DNA of 64,000 nt from Pseudofrankia coriaricola (GCF_001854805.1 NZ_MBLO01000280.1:1-64000); one strand, 5' to 3'. Positions 36,446-47,531 are shown, numbered from the stretch's first letter. Numbers and translations: made by a program. Notes: generated by a model not told the origin, from the letters alone.

Positions 36446-37144
36446 CTACAGCCGGTGGGCGATCGTCGAGATGATCTCCTCGATGTAGATGTCGTCGAGG
36501 CCATGCCCGGCCCGGGATCGAGCGTGCAGGGTGTTGTCCCAGGTCTCGGAGATGCCGGTCCAGGGGGTCTGGTCGGGCGCGAACAGCACCAGATGCTTCG
36601 CCGAGGGGTCCATGCGCGCGGAAGTGCTGTTCTCATGGCCCCACTGGTCGAACAGCGTGTCGAAGTCCTTGGCGATGTTCTTGGGGTAGTAGGTGCGAGC
36701 CTTGGAGCGGTGCTTGCCGAGCGGGTGCGCCGCCGCGTCGGTGAACATGACGATGACGTGGTGGGTGCGGGGTAGCTCGCGCTCCCAGGGCGCCTGGATC
36801 GCCAGTGCCAGCGCCTCCAGCGCCGACTCCGGCGCGTCGCCACCGCCGGTGGCCCGCAGTCCCCGCACGAACTTCTCGAACTGTCTCGCCTCCGCTGGGA
36901 GCTGGAAGAACTCCGACTCCTGAATGGCGTCATCTGCCCGGTCCCCGAAGTCCCGAAAGGCTATGACCTTCAGCCGTAGCTGGCCCAAGGACTTGCCTTT
37001 TCCCGCGACCTTGTCCGCGAGGCGGTTGTGGAAGGTCAGGGCGTCTTTCTTCACCGTCTCGATGATCGAGGACATGCTGCCGGTCACGTCGATGCACAAC
37101 ACGATGTCGACGGCGTGCGGTGGGTTTTCCTTGGGGTGGCTCAT
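36446..37144 (-). CDS. VWA-domain protein
   Basis: A 232-residue von Willebrand factor A protein. The MIDAS metal motif is VLCIDVTGSMSS, with the second site at RATGGGDAPESALEAL and the third at VIVMFTDAAAHP. No signal peptide or membrane helix, so it is cytoplasmic. GAGGAGGAAG upstream of ATG 37144 decides the start. Stand-alone VWA proteins often work with AAA+ ATPases, but none is nearby. Confidence 0.8.
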   Translation of the reverse strand: MSHPKENPPHAVDIVLCIDVTGSMSSIIETVKKDALTFHNRLADKVAGKGKSLGQLRLKVIAFRDFGDRADDAIQESEFFQLPAEARQFEKFVRGLRATGGGDAPESALEALALAIQAPWERELPRTHHVIVMFTDAAAHPLGKHRSKARTYYPKNIAKDFDTLFDQWGHENSTSARMDPSAKHLVLFAPDQTPWTGISETWDNTLHARSRAGHGLDDIYIEEIISTIAHRL

Positions 37145-37719
37145 GTTCCGGGCTTCCTCCTCGTCGGACGGTGGTCCGGGGAAAGGGAGATGGATGGCGG
37201 ACGACGCCGGATGTGAGCGCGTAAGCGGCCAGCCAGTTCTCTGTGGCGGGCGACGCCTCGCCCGGCCGGGGCGGGGGAGGAGAGTTCGCGATGACCAGCC
37301 GACTCCGCGCTGGGCGGAACCGTCGAGATCCGCCCGCAGACCATGTTGACCATGCGGGGACATCGCCCCGCGCCGAGTGTCGCGAAGTTGATGCGCCGCG
37401 CCGCGCCGCGTTGGGCCGGGGCGGTGCTGGGCGGGGAGAACCGCGACGTGTCCGGGTCGTTCCCACGGCGGCGATGGACGGTGACTGGACGCCAGTTCGC
37501 ATACTCGGCTGGCGATCACCGGCGCTCGGCTGTGCGGAAGATCGCCAGGACTGTATCCGGATCCGAACGCCGGGCCCTTCGCCCATTCGGATCCGGATAC
37601 AGAACCGGTGATCAAGCTCACGGCGCGGCGATGTTATCGGGGCAACCTTGGCTGAAGCCGCACTGGCGGGCCGTCGTCGGGCAGGATGGCCTGGCCGGTG
37701 CGATTCAAGAGGCGGGTGA
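37145..37719. other. Divergent intergenic stretch with palindromic element
   Basis: 575 bp between the VWA gene and the CoA-transferase operon. It contains no convincing gene. An 82-bp palindromic element at 37538-37619 is the one clear structure (listed separately). Confidence 0.5.
37538..37619. repeat. 82-bp palindromic dispersed element, copy A
   Basis: The core is a 17-bp perfect stem, 37551-37567 pairing with 37586-37602 (CTGTATCCGGATCCGAA and complement), with an 18-nt loop containing GGGCCC. On its reverse strand it aligns over 82 bp with 58819-58900, from GAGCTTGATC to GGCGATCTT. Small size, hairpin shape and intergenic location fit a REP- or MITE-like element. Confidence 0.8.
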
Positions 37720-38469
37720 GTGGTGGACAAGGTGGTGGCGGCCGCGGCTGATGCGGTGGCGGACGTCGGCGACGGCGCGTCGCTGGCGGTCGGCGGCTTC
37801 GGGCTGTGCGGCATCCCGAGCGCGCTGATCGAGGCCCTTCTGGACGCCGGTGTGTCCGGGCTGCGGACGGTCAGCAACAACTGCGGCGTGGACGGCTGGG
37901 GCCTGGGCATGCTGCTGCGCGCCGGTCGGATAGCGCGGACCACCGGCTCCTATGTCGGGGAGAACAAGGAGTTCGAGCGGCAGTTCCTCGCCGGTGAGCT
38001 CGAGGTCGAGCTCGTCCCGCAGGGGACGCTCGCCGAGCGGCTGCGCGCCGGCGGCGCTGGCATCCCTGCCTTCTACACCCCGGCCGGTGTTGGCACCCAG
38101 GTCGCCGAAGGCGGCCTTCCGCTGCGTTACGACGGCAAGGGCGGTGTCGCGCTCGCCTCCGAGCCCAAGGAGACCCGCGTCTTCGACGGCGAGGAGTACG
38201 TGCTGGAGCGAGCGATCGCCTGCGACTTCGCGCTGGTCCACGCCTGGAAGGGCGACCGGCACGGCAACCTGGTCTACCGGGAGAGCGCGGCGAACTTCAA
38301 CCCGCTGTGCGCCGCCGCCGGCAGGATCACCATCGCCGAGGTCGAGGAGCTCTACGAGCCGGGCGAGCTCGACCCGGCCGAGGTGCACACCCCCGGCATC
38401 TTCGTGCAGCGCGTCCTGCACACGCCCGGCGTCGAGAAGCGCATCGAGAAGAGGACGGTGACGGCATGA
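37720..38469 (+). CDS. scoA: 3-oxoacid CoA-transferase subunit A
   Basis: A 249-residue class I CoA-transferase alpha subunit. [20 protein letters not shown] and [17 protein letters not shown] are characteristic, with [20 protein letters not shown] downstream. It activates acetoacetate or another 3-oxoacid using succinyl-CoA or acetyl-CoA. GTG 37720 starts it. It overlaps scoB by 4 nt. Confidence 0.9.
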   Translation: MVDKVVAAAADAVADVGDGASLAVGGFGLCGIPSALIEALLDAGVSGLRTVSNNCGVDGWGLGMLLRAGRIARTTGSYVGENKEFERQFLAGELEVELVPQGTLAERLRAGGAGIPAFYTPAGVGTQVAEGGLPLRYDGKGGVALASEPKETRVFDGEEYVLERAIACDFALVHAWKGDRHGNLVYRESAANFNPLCAAAGRITIAEVEELYEPGELDPAEVHTPGIFVQRVLHTPGVEKRIEKRTVTA

Positions 38470-39107
38470 GCCGCACGCGCGCGGAGCTTGCCGCCCGGGT
38501 CGCCCAGGAGCTGGCCGACGGCCAGTATGTGAACCTCGGGATCGGCCTGCCGACGCTCGTGCCGAACTACCTTCCGCCGGGCGTCACCGTCGTCCTGCAC
38601 AGCGAGAACGGCGTGCTCGGCGTCGGCCCGTACCCGACGGAGGACGCCGTCGACCCGGATCTCATCAATGCCGGCAAGGAGACGGTCACCGTCCTGCCCG
38701 GCGCGGCGTACTTCGACTCGGCGGCCTCGTTCTCGATGATCCGCGGTGGCCACGTCGACGTGGCCGTGCTCGGCGCGATGCAGGTCGCGGCCAGCGGCGA
38801 CCTGGCCAACTGGATGATCCCCGGCAAGATGGTCAAGGGCATGGGCGGCGCGATGGACCTCGTCCACGGCGCCCGCCGGGTCATCGTCATGATGGAACAC
38901 ACGGCCAAGGACGGCAGTCACAAACTGGTCGAGGCCTGCACACTTCCGCTCACCGGCAAGGCCTGCGTCCACCGCGTCATCACCGACCTCGCCGTCCTCG
39001 ACGTCGTCCCCGGCACCGGTTTCGTCCTGCGCGAGCTCGCCCCCGACGTGACGGTCGACGAGGTCCGCAAGGCCACTGGCCCGGACCTCACCGTCGCCCT
39101 GGACTGA
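38466..39107 (+). CDS. scoB: 3-oxoacid CoA-transferase subunit B
   Basis: A 213-residue beta subunit. The catalytic Glu is in [15 protein letters not shown], and [13 protein letters not shown] and [17 protein letters not shown] are family signatures. ATG 38466 overlaps the scoA stop. Together they form the heteromeric CoA-transferase of ketone-body or beta-ketoacid use. The stop is followed by a GACT-GACT-GACT tandem giving several further in-frame or near-frame TGA codons. Confidence 0.9.
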   Translation: MSRTRAELAARVAQELADGQYVNLGIGLPTLVPNYLPPGVTVVLHSENGVLGVGPYPTEDAVDPDLINAGKETVTVLPGAAYFDSAASFSMIRGGHVDVAVLGAMQVAASGDLANWMIPGKMVKGMGGAMDLVHGARRVIVMMEHTAKDGSHKLVEACTLPLTGKACVHRVITDLAVLDVVPGTGFVLRELAPDVTVDEVRKATGPDLTVALD

Positions 39108-39210
39108 CCGACTGACTGACTGACCCGTGCGCCGACCGGCCCGAGTCCAGCGGTGGCCGGCCGACATCTTTCACAGGCAGGCTTTGGCCGCGTATTCGAT
39201 GTGACCTGGG

Positions 39211-39417
39211 CTATGTGGACGGGGCCTGGTTCGGGCGATGCCTCGCGATCCAGTCCTCCACCCGGTCGGCGCGCCAGAAGCGGATGTGCTTGGCGGCGCC
39301 GACGGGTTCGGGGAACTCGGCGCGGTGGGTGAGCTGGCGGGCCCGCTCGGTGCTGATTCCCAGCCGTGCGGCGATGTCTCCGGTTGTCCACAACTCGACA
39401 TCAGCCATGGCCGCCAT
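39211..39417 (-). CDS. AlpA-like helix-turn-helix protein
   Basis: A 65-68-residue DNA-binding protein: LWTTGDIAARLGISTERARQ followed by PVGAAKHIRFWRADRVEDW, the excisionase/HTH-17 pattern. ATG 39417 or 39408 may start it. Proteins of this kind often regulate excision or an adjacent element gene. A perfect 12-bp inverted repeat lies just upstream at 39423-39466. No integrase is in the window, so this may be the remnant of an integrated element. Confidence 0.75.
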   Translation of the reverse strand: MAAMADVELWTTGDIAARLGISTERARQLTHRAEFPEPVGAAKHIRFWRADRVEDWIARHRPNQAPST

Positions 39418-39422
39418 CGTAG

Positions 39423-39466
39423 TGGGCAACCCCAAATCTGGGTACGATGATCGGTGGGGTTGCCCA
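39423..39466. promoter_or_regulatory. 12-bp inverted repeat upstream of AlpA-like gene
   Basis: TGGGCAACCCCA at 39423-39434 and its exact complement at 39455-39466 are separated by 20 bp that include GGTACGAT, a possible -10. The position between the AlpA-like gene and the divergent gene at 39558 suggests a shared operator. Confidence 0.6.
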
Positions 39467-39557
39467 ACCCCACGAGATGGGCCGAACGGTTCGGGGCGGT
39501 GTCCTACCACCGCCCCGAACCTTGGCCACTCGCTGTGACCTAGACAGGAGTGACCCA

Positions 39558-40112
39558 ATGGGCAGTATCCCCGCTCCCCACGACCAACCCGGCTGGCCGC
39601 GGCGCCGCGAGCCCGCGCGGCTCGTCGCGCTGGGCGGAGGCCGGCTCGGGCTGGCGCTGCACACCGGCGCGCGGGGCCGTGACCTGACGGAGCTGGCCCG
39701 GCTGATCGATGACGCGCTCTACGTCGACCACGCCCGGCCGGAACACGGCGGCACCTCGGTCGTCCTGATCTTCCAGGACCAGGCTCCCGAAGTCTCGCCG
39801 CCATCGCCGGTGCACAGCCGGTCGGGCGTGGCTCCGACGGCGAGCGCGGAGGCGGCGACCATTCCCGGTGGCTGGGTACCGGACGTCGGCACGGCAGTCG
39901 GTCCCGACCGCGGCATCTCCCCGCACCAGCTCGCGGTCTGGGAACTGCTGACGGCCGCGCCGGACGGCGCCAGCGGCGCGCGGCTGGTCGACGCGGTGAC
40001 ACGCCTCCTCCCGCCGGAGACGGTCGTCGTCCTGGCGGACCTGCTCCGCGACCGGCGCGACGGGCGCGACGGGCGCGACGGGCGCGGCGAGTGCTGCGAC
40101 CGCCGAGCCTGA
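39558..40112 (+). CDS. Hypothetical protein
   Basis: A 184-residue protein with no recognised domain. CAGGAG lies 7 nt before ATG 39558. The N-terminal half (LVALGGGRLGLALHTGARGR and LTELARLIDDALYVDH) looks folded. The C-terminus carries a DGR-DGR-DGR repeat encoded by 9-bp units. It is divergent from the AlpA-like regulator and may belong to the same former mobile element. Confidence 0.55.
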   Translation: MGSIPAPHDQPGWPRRREPARLVALGGGRLGLALHTGARGRDLTELARLIDDALYVDHARPEHGGTSVVLIFQDQAPEVSPPSPVHSRSGVAPTASAEAATIPGGWVPDVGTAVGPDRGISPHQLAVWELLTAAPDGASGARLVDAVTRLLPPETVVVLADLLRDRRDGRDGRDGRGECCDRRA

Positions 40113-40148
40113 CCTCGACCTTGGCCTTCACCCTCCGGTCCCGCGGCG

Positions 40149-40177
40149 GCCGGTGGCCCTTTCGCGGGGCCACCGGC
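40149..40177. terminator. Terminator-like hairpin between convergent genes
   Basis: GCCGGTGGCCC at 40149-40159 pairs perfectly with 40167-40177 around a 7-nt loop containing TTT. It lies between the convergent hypothetical and kinase genes, so it may terminate both. Confidence 0.6.
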
Positions 40178-40194
40178 AAGCCCGGGAGCCGGGG

Positions 40195-42381
<2,187 letters not shown>

Positions 42382-42519
42382 CGTGGCCCCCCTGTCCCAC
42401 GGCGTGATTCTTCCACATGTCGCATCCGCGGGGATCTGTGTCGCGACGCCTGTGCCCGAGCGTCGGGGGTGGCGGGGCCGTAGTGTCGCCTCGGGAGCTG
42501 GGATCTTTCAGGAGGGCGC

Positions 42520-43458
42520 ATGCGGACGCGACCACTGGGCACGACGGGCCCCGCCGTGTCCGTCGTCGGGCTGGGCTGCAACAACTTCGGGATGCGCATC
42601 GACGCCGAGGCGAGCGCGGTCGTCGTGCGCGCCGCGCTCGACGCCGGGATCACCCACTTCGACACCGCCGAGATGTACGGCGGGGGCCATTCCGAGGAGT
42701 TCCTGGGTGCCGCGCTCGGCGCGCGCCGCGACGAGGTCGTCATCGCGACCAAGGCGATGCGGCGCCCGAAGGACGAGCCCTACACGCCGGGCATCCTGCG
42801 CACGCGGATCCTGGAAGGCTGCGAGATCAGCCTGCGCCGGCTCGGCACCGACCGGATCGACGTCTACTACCAGCACTTCGTCGACGCCGAGGGCTCGAAC
42901 GCCGAGGCGATGGAGGCCCTCGACGACCTGGTCCGCGCCGGCAAGGTGCTCCACGTGGCGTGCTCGAACGTGACCGCCGCCGAGATCGAGGAGCGGGCGG
43001 CGTTCGCCGAGGAGCGCAAGGTCGCGGCGTTCACCGCGGCGCAGGTCGAGTGGAGCCTGCTGAACCGCGCTGTCGAGGCGGAGATCGTGCCGGCGGCGGT
43101 CAAGGCGGGCATGGGGATCATCCCCTACTTCCCGCTCGCCTCCGGCCTGCTGTCCGGCAAGTACGCGGCCGGCCAGCCGTTCCCGGTCGGTAGCCGCCTG
43201 GCGGCGGCGCCGTACTTCGCCCAGGCGGCAACCCCCGAGAACTTCGCCTACATCGACGAGCTGACCACGTTCGCCCGCGAGCGCGGCCACACGATCCTGG
43301 AGCTCGCGATCGCCTGGCTCGCGGCCCAGACCGGCGTCGCGTCCGTCATCGCCGGCGCGACCAGGCCGGAGCAGGTCGCCGCCAACGCCGAGGCCGTCGG
43401 CTGGGAGCTCACCTCCGACGACCTGGCAACCCTGCCTCGCCCGGCGGCAGCGGCGTAG
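42520..43458 (+). CDS. Aldo/keto reductase
   Basis: A 312-residue NADPH-dependent reductase. The tetrad is present: Asp and Tyr in ITHFDTAEMYGGGHSEEF, Lys in VVIATKAMRR and the His position in DVYYQHFVD. VASVIAGATRPEQVAANAEA is the C-terminal NADPH site. GGAGG precedes ATG 42520. The substrate is unknown. Divergent from the kinase gene. Confidence 0.9.
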   Translation: MRTRPLGTTGPAVSVVGLGCNNFGMRIDAEASAVVVRAALDAGITHFDTAEMYGGGHSEEFLGAALGARRDEVVIATKAMRRPKDEPYTPGILRTRILEGCEISLRRLGTDRIDVYYQHFVDAEGSNAEAMEALDDLVRAGKVLHVACSNVTAAEIEERAAFAEERKVAAFTAAQVEWSLLNRAVEAEIVPAAVKAGMGIIPYFPLASGLLSGKYAAGQPFPVGSRLAAAPYFAQAATPENFAYIDELTTFARERGHTILELAIAWLAAQTGVASVIAGATRPEQVAANAEAVGWELTSDDLATLPRPAAAA

Positions 43459-43508
43459 CCGGCGCGGGCAGGCAGGTCGCGTCGTCCACCCGGCGTGGTC
43501 TCGGGCGT

Positions 43509-43994
43509 TCAGCCCGGAGGTACAGGAAGGGCGGCGAGCAGCGCGGGCACGAGACCGTCCCGGTGGGCGACCTCGGTGAACCCGGCCGGCCGCGTCGGGT
43601 GCGGTGCCTGGACCGCCCAGGTGCGCAGGCCGAGGACGGGCTTGCCGGCGCGCAGCGCGAGGGCGATCTCGGAGAGCGTGCCCCAGCCGCCGCCGATGGC
43701 GACCAGGGCGTCGCTCGCGCGGACCACCAGGCCGTTGCGCAGCTCGCCCAGGCCGGTCGGGATGCTCACCGTCAGGTTGGCGTTGCCCTCGGCCCGGTCC
43801 AGGCCGGGCAGCAGCCCGATGGTCACGCCGCCGGCACCCGCGGCGCCCCGGCAGACCGAGGCCATTACGCCGCCGAGGCCGCCGCACACCACGTACCAGC
43901 CCTGTTCCGCGAGCCGCGCGCCGACGTGCTCGGCGTCCGCCAGCTCCTGGCCCGACGCGTCACCTGGGCCGACGACACCGATGTAGATCGGCAC
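43509..43994 (-). CDS. LOG-like/TIGR00725 Rossmann protein
   Basis: A 161-residue protein of the lysine-decarboxylase-like/LOG superfamily. VVGPGDASGQELADAEHVG, VVCGGLGGVMASVCRGA and VAIGGGWGTLSEIALAL are the nucleotide-binding segments; the last corresponds to the PGGxGT-xxE catalytic motif of LOG enzymes. These hydrolyse nucleoside monophosphates to base plus ribose phosphate, or bind a nucleotide as SLOG sensors. GTG 43994 follows AGGAAGGGA. Confidence 0.8.
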   Translation of the reverse strand: MPIYIGVVGPGDASGQELADAEHVGARLAEQGWYVVCGGLGGVMASVCRGAAGAGGVTIGLLPGLDRAEGNANLTVSIPTGLGELRNGLVVRASDALVAIGGGWGTLSEIALALRAGKPVLGLRTWAVQAPHPTRPAGFTEVAHRDGLVPALLAALPVPPG

Positions 43995-44189
43995 CCGGCG
44001 TCCCTTCCTCGGCTTCTGTCCGTTCTTTCCACACGTGTGTGGCGGAACGCCGGGCGAGCCTAGGATCTCAACGAGAGCGCATCGCACCCCACTTGTGGGT
44101 AGTTGCGCCCGGCCGCGGCGGTCCACTGCCCACCATCGGGCGGCGCCCGGTGGCCCTTCCGCCGGGAGAAGAGAATAGGTCGTTCGGAC

Positions 44190-44347
44190 ACGTGTCTGCG
44201 TCAGGTCGGCGAGAAGCTCTTCCTAGGCCACCGCACGATCAGCGCCCACCTGTACCGGATCTTCCCAAGCTCGGGATCACCTCCCGGGCCGCCCTGCGCG
44301 ACGCCCTCGACGCCTACGCCGCCGACCTCGCGGACTCCGCGGAGTAG
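44190..44347 (+). pseudogene. LuxR-type HTH fragment, frameshifted
   Basis: One frame reads QVGEKLFLGHRTISAHLYRI and then a second frame continues KLGITSRAALRDALDAYAAD with TAG at 44345-44347. Joined, they form a LuxR-family C-terminal helix-turn-helix. The rest of the regulator is missing. Confidence 0.55.
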
Positions 44348-44443
44348 GTGGGCGAGCCGCGGGGCAGCCGCGGGCGCGGTGCGGAACCGAGCCCTCCGCC
44401 GGAGTGGCGCGGTTCCGCACGCGTGGCCACACGCTTTGCGCGT

Positions 44444-44989
44444 CTAGTCCTGGTGGGTCTGGGCTCCTTCCGTCGCGCAGACGAAGCCCTTGTCGCCGGT
44501 GCCAGTGCCGGTGCCACCGCCCACGCGCGTCAGGAGCGGCCCCTTGGCGTCACCCGGCTTCGGCAGCGCCTCGGCGTCCGCACCGGTGTAGACCTTGCCG
44601 TCCTTCACCACCATCGGGACGCCGGGCTTGGCCTCGCCGACCAGCTTCCCGTTGAGGTAGACCTTGCCGTCCTTCATCTGGAGGTCCTGGGCGCCCGGCG
44701 GCTTCGGCAGCGCCTCGGCGTCCGCGCCGACGTAGACCTTGCCGTCCTTCACCGCCACCGGCTCGCCGGGCTTGGCCGTGCCGACCAGCTTCCCGTTGTG
44801 GTAGATCTTGCCGTCCTTCACCTGGACGTTGTCGACGCCCGCGCCGCCCGGGGGAGCGGGGCAGGTCGACGGCTGGCCCGAGGGGCCCTCGGAGCCGGGC
44901 AGGGCCCCGGCGGCGTTGGCGGCCGCGGCGCCCGTGCCGGCGAGCCCCAGGGTGATCGCGCTGACGAGGACGATCCGACGGATGCGCAT
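44444..44989 (-). CDS. Secreted protein with tandem 48-residue repeat
   Basis: A 181-residue exported protein. A Sec signal peptide (RRIVLVSAITLGLAGTGAAA, cleavage near ANA-AG) is followed by two tandem repeats of 48 residues at about 57-97 and 105-145, each with KDGK-x-Y-x-NGKLVG, then VKDGKVY, then GADAEALPKP. Two cysteines (43 and 171) may form a disulphide. AGAGGAGGTGCACC precedes ATG 44989. It is divergent from an OmpR-type two-component system. The function is unknown; the repeats look like a small beta-rich binding module. Confidence 0.78.
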   Translation of the reverse strand: MRIRRIVLVSAITLGLAGTGAAAANAAGALPGSEGPSGQPSTCPAPPGGAGVDNVQVKDGKIYHNGKLVGTAKPGEPVAVKDGKVYVGADAEALPKPPGAQDLQMKDGKVYLNGKLVGEAKPGVPMVVKDGKVYTGADAEALPKPGDAKGPLLTRVGGGTGTGTGDKGFVCATEGAQTHQD

Positions 44990-45063
44990 GGTGCACCTCC
45001 TCTTTCTCGATGGCCCCCTCGTTGGGGCCGGGGCCAGACTCCCGTGCGCAGGCTGAGGCGCTC

Positions 45064-45089
45064 CTGAAGCCGGCTGAAGCGATCTTCAG
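45064..45089. promoter_or_regulatory. Three phased CTGAAG half-sites
   Basis: CTGAAG occurs at 45064 and 45074, and its complement CTTCAG at 45084, exactly 10 bp apart, i.e. one helical turn each. They are 35-60 bp upstream of the response regulator start, a typical place for OmpR-family autoregulation. Confidence 0.65.
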
Positions 45090-45123
45090 GTCGCCTATAG
45101 GTCGGATCCGTCAGGCTGTAGTC

Positions 45124-45798
45124 ATGCGAGTGCTGCTGGTGGAGGATGAGGAGCGGCTGGCCGGACTGCTGCGTGGTGGGCTGGCGGAGGAGGGTTTCGC
45201 GGTCGACGTCGCGCACAACGGCCGCGAGGGCCTGTGGATGGCGACCGAGCACCGGTACGACGCGATCGTGCTCGACGTGATGCTGCCCCTGCTCAACGGA
45301 TATGCCGTGTGCCGCCGCCTGCGGGAGGCCGGCAACTGGACGCCGATCATGATGCTGACGGCGAAGGACGGCGAGTACGACGAGGCCGAGGCGCTGGACA
45401 CCGGCGCGGACGACTTCCTGTCCAAGCCGTTCTCGTACGTGGTGCTGCTGGCCCGGCTGCGCGCGCTGGTCCGGCGCGGTGGGCGGGAGCGGCCGGTCGT
45501 CCTGACCGCGGGCGACCTGTCGGTGGATCCGGCAGGCCTGCGCTGCCGGCGCGGCGAGACGGAGATCGCGCTCACCGCGAAGGAGTTCGCCGTGCTGCAC
45601 GCGCTCGCCCGGCGCCCGGGCGAGGTGGTCTCCAAGGCGGAGCTGCTCGAGCAGGCCTGGGACTTCGCCTACGACGGCGATCCGAGCATCGTCGAGGTCT
45701 ACATCAGCGCACTGCGCCGCAAGATCGACGCACCGTTCGGCCGGGCGAGCCTGGTGACGGTGCGGGGCGCGGGATACCGGCTGGACGGGGGCTCCTGA
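45124..45798 (+). CDS. OmpR/PhoB-family response regulator
   Basis: A 224-residue regulator. The receiver has acidic pair EDEER, phosphoacceptor Asp in IVLDVMLPLLNG, Thr in MMLTAKDG and Lys in FLSKPFSYV. The winged-helix domain ends in VTVRGAGYRLDGGS. ATG 45124. It overlaps the kinase gene by one base. Phased CTGAAG sites upstream are probable self-binding sites that could also act on the divergent secreted-protein gene. Confidence 0.92.
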   Translation: MRVLLVEDEERLAGLLRGGLAEEGFAVDVAHNGREGLWMATEHRYDAIVLDVMLPLLNGYAVCRRLREAGNWTPIMMLTAKDGEYDEAEALDTGADDFLSKPFSYVVLLARLRALVRRGGRERPVVLTAGDLSVDPAGLRCRRGETEIALTAKEFAVLHALARRPGEVVSKAELLEQAWDFAYDGDPSIVEVYISALRRKIDAPFGRASLVTVRGAGYRLDGGS

Positions 45799-47228
45799 TG
45801 CGCTGGTCCGTGCGGCTGCGCGCGACCGTGGTGGCGACGGTGACGGTCGCGCTGGCTCTCGGAGCGGCGGGCCTCGTCCTGGTCCTGACGCTGAAGGGGA
45901 GCCTCGAGTCGGGCGCCGACCAGGAGGCGGGGCGGCGAGCGGACGAGGCCGCCGCCAGTCTCACGCAGGTCAGCGCGGGCGGGAACCCCGGCGAGCCCGG
46001 ACAGGTCGTCACCAACTTCGTCGCGCCCGACCCTGACGTACGGGTCGAGGGCCGCGCCGGCGGTCCGGCCCTGTCGGGGAGCTTCGGAAGTGGCGAAGGG
46101 GCCGGGGTGTCCTGGGGGTCCGGCTACGCCACCGCCCAGCGCCTGGTCACCACCTCGGCCGGGCCGGTGACCGTGTCCGCGCGCGTCTCGCTCGGCCCGG
46201 CCCGCGCGGCCCTGACGATGCTGCGCAACCTGCTTCTCGTGGGCCTGCCCGTCCTGCTGCTGCTCGTCGCCGGGCTGACCTGGCTGCTGACCGGGCGGGC
46301 GCTCGCCCCGGTGTCGGCGATCCGCGCGACGTTCGCCGACATCACGGCCACCGACCTGCACCGGCGCGTGCCGGTGCCCCGGTCGGGCGACGAGATCGCC
46401 CGGCTGGCGCGGGCGATGAACACGACCCTCGACCGGCTGGAACGGGCGGTCGAGCGGCACAAGCGGTTCGTCGCGGACGCGGCGCACGAGTTGCGCAGCC
46501 CGCTGGCGATCCTGCGCACGCGCCTGGAGCTGGGCCGGTATGAGGCGCCCGGCCTGGTGGGGGAGTCGCTCACGGACGTGGGCCGGCTCCAGGCGCTGGC
46601 CGCGGACCTGCTCCTGCTCGCCAGGCTGGACGCCGGCGAGCCGCTGCGGGCGGACGAGGTGGACCTGGGCGAGGTGGCCGCCGAGGAGGCGTCGCGGCCC
46701 CGGCGGGAGGACGTCCGGATAGCGCTGGACATCTCCCCCGACGTGGTCGTGGCCGGGTCAGCGTCGCACCTGCGCCGGATGGTCGGGAACCTCGTCGACA
46801 ACGCCGTGCGGCACGCCGAGTCGACGGTGACCGTGCGCGTGGCGGCGCCAGCGACCGTGCAGGTGTCCGACGACGGCGCGGGCATTCCCGCGGAGCACCG
46901 CGAGTCGGTGTTCGGCCGGTTCACCCGGCTCGACGAGACGCGGGGGCGCGACGGCGGTGGCAGCGGGCTCGGCCTGGCCATCGCCCGGGACATCGCGCGT
47001 GCCCATGGCGGCACGCTGACGGCGGTCGAGCCGGACGGCCAGCCGGGCGGGGGCGCGACGGGAGCGTGCCTGCGGGCCGAGCTCCCGAGCGCGGCGGGCG
47101 TTGCGGGTGTCGCGGGCGGCGGGGCGCGTGCGCTGGCCGCGGCGGGCGCCGCCATGCCCGGCGGGGTTCCGCCGCCGACCGCCGGAAGGTCCGTGTTTCC
47201 CGGGCGACGGCGCCGGTCGGGGACGTGA
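45798..47228 (+). CDS. Sensor histidine kinase, HisKA type
   Basis: A 476-residue membrane kinase. Helix 1 spans about residues 10-30, an extracytoplasmic region follows, helix 2 is LLLVGLPVLLLLVAGLTWLL, then HAMP. The DHp box is FVADAAHELRSPLAILRTRL, N box VGNLVDNAVRHAE, and G box GSGLGLAIARDIARAHGG. About 60 residues of Ala/Gly/Pro-rich tail follow the ATPase domain. Cognate to the preceding regulator. Confidence 0.9.
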   Translation: MRWSVRLRATVVATVTVALALGAAGLVLVLTLKGSLESGADQEAGRRADEAAASLTQVSAGGNPGEPGQVVTNFVAPDPDVRVEGRAGGPALSGSFGSGEGAGVSWGSGYATAQRLVTTSAGPVTVSARVSLGPARAALTMLRNLLLVGLPVLLLLVAGLTWLLTGRALAPVSAIRATFADITATDLHRRVPVPRSGDEIARLARAMNTTLDRLERAVERHKRFVADAAHELRSPLAILRTRLELGRYEAPGLVGESLTDVGRLQALAADLLLLARLDAGEPLRADEVDLGEVAAEEASRPRREDVRIALDISPDVVVAGSASHLRRMVGNLVDNAVRHAESTVTVRVAAPATVQVSDDGAGIPAEHRESVFGRFTRLDETRGRDGGGSGLGLAIARDIARAHGGTLTAVEPDGQPGGGATGACLRAELPSAAGVAGVAGGGARALAAAGAAMPGGVPPPTAGRSVFPGRRRRSGT

Positions 47229-47531
47229 CGACGGGCTGGCATCGGACCGGGCGGCCGCGCCTCGCCGGGAAGCCCGCGGGCGGGAGTCAGGCCGCGAGGG
47301 CCCGGCGGAGGAAGAAGGCCGAGGAGCGTGCCGCCCGACGGGGGAGCGGCCCGGCGAGGGACACACAAGTCCGACGGGACTCCGGCGTGCATGGGACAGT
47401 CGACTGACTGAAGGCAGGCCGTTGCCCCAGGGCCCATCGTTGTGCGCACAATCCTGTTCCGGCCTGGACACCCAGCCTTGGCGACAAGGCACGGGGAGTG
47501 GCCGCGGCGGCCGAAGCTAAGGGGCACAGCA
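47229..47531. other. Intergenic stretch
   Basis: About 300 bp between the histidine kinase and hydrolase genes. I see no gene, repeat or strong hairpin in it. Confidence 0.4.

Noticed and set aside
36930-37943. 337-codon minus-strand frame across the palindromic element
   Set aside because: Low-complexity Ser/Arg/Pro sequence running through the VWA start, the repeat and the CoA-transferase gene; a shadow frame.
44030-44039. CACACGTGTG palindrome upstream of the LOG-like gene
   Set aside because: A single 10-bp palindrome with no second site or other support; too short to call an operator.
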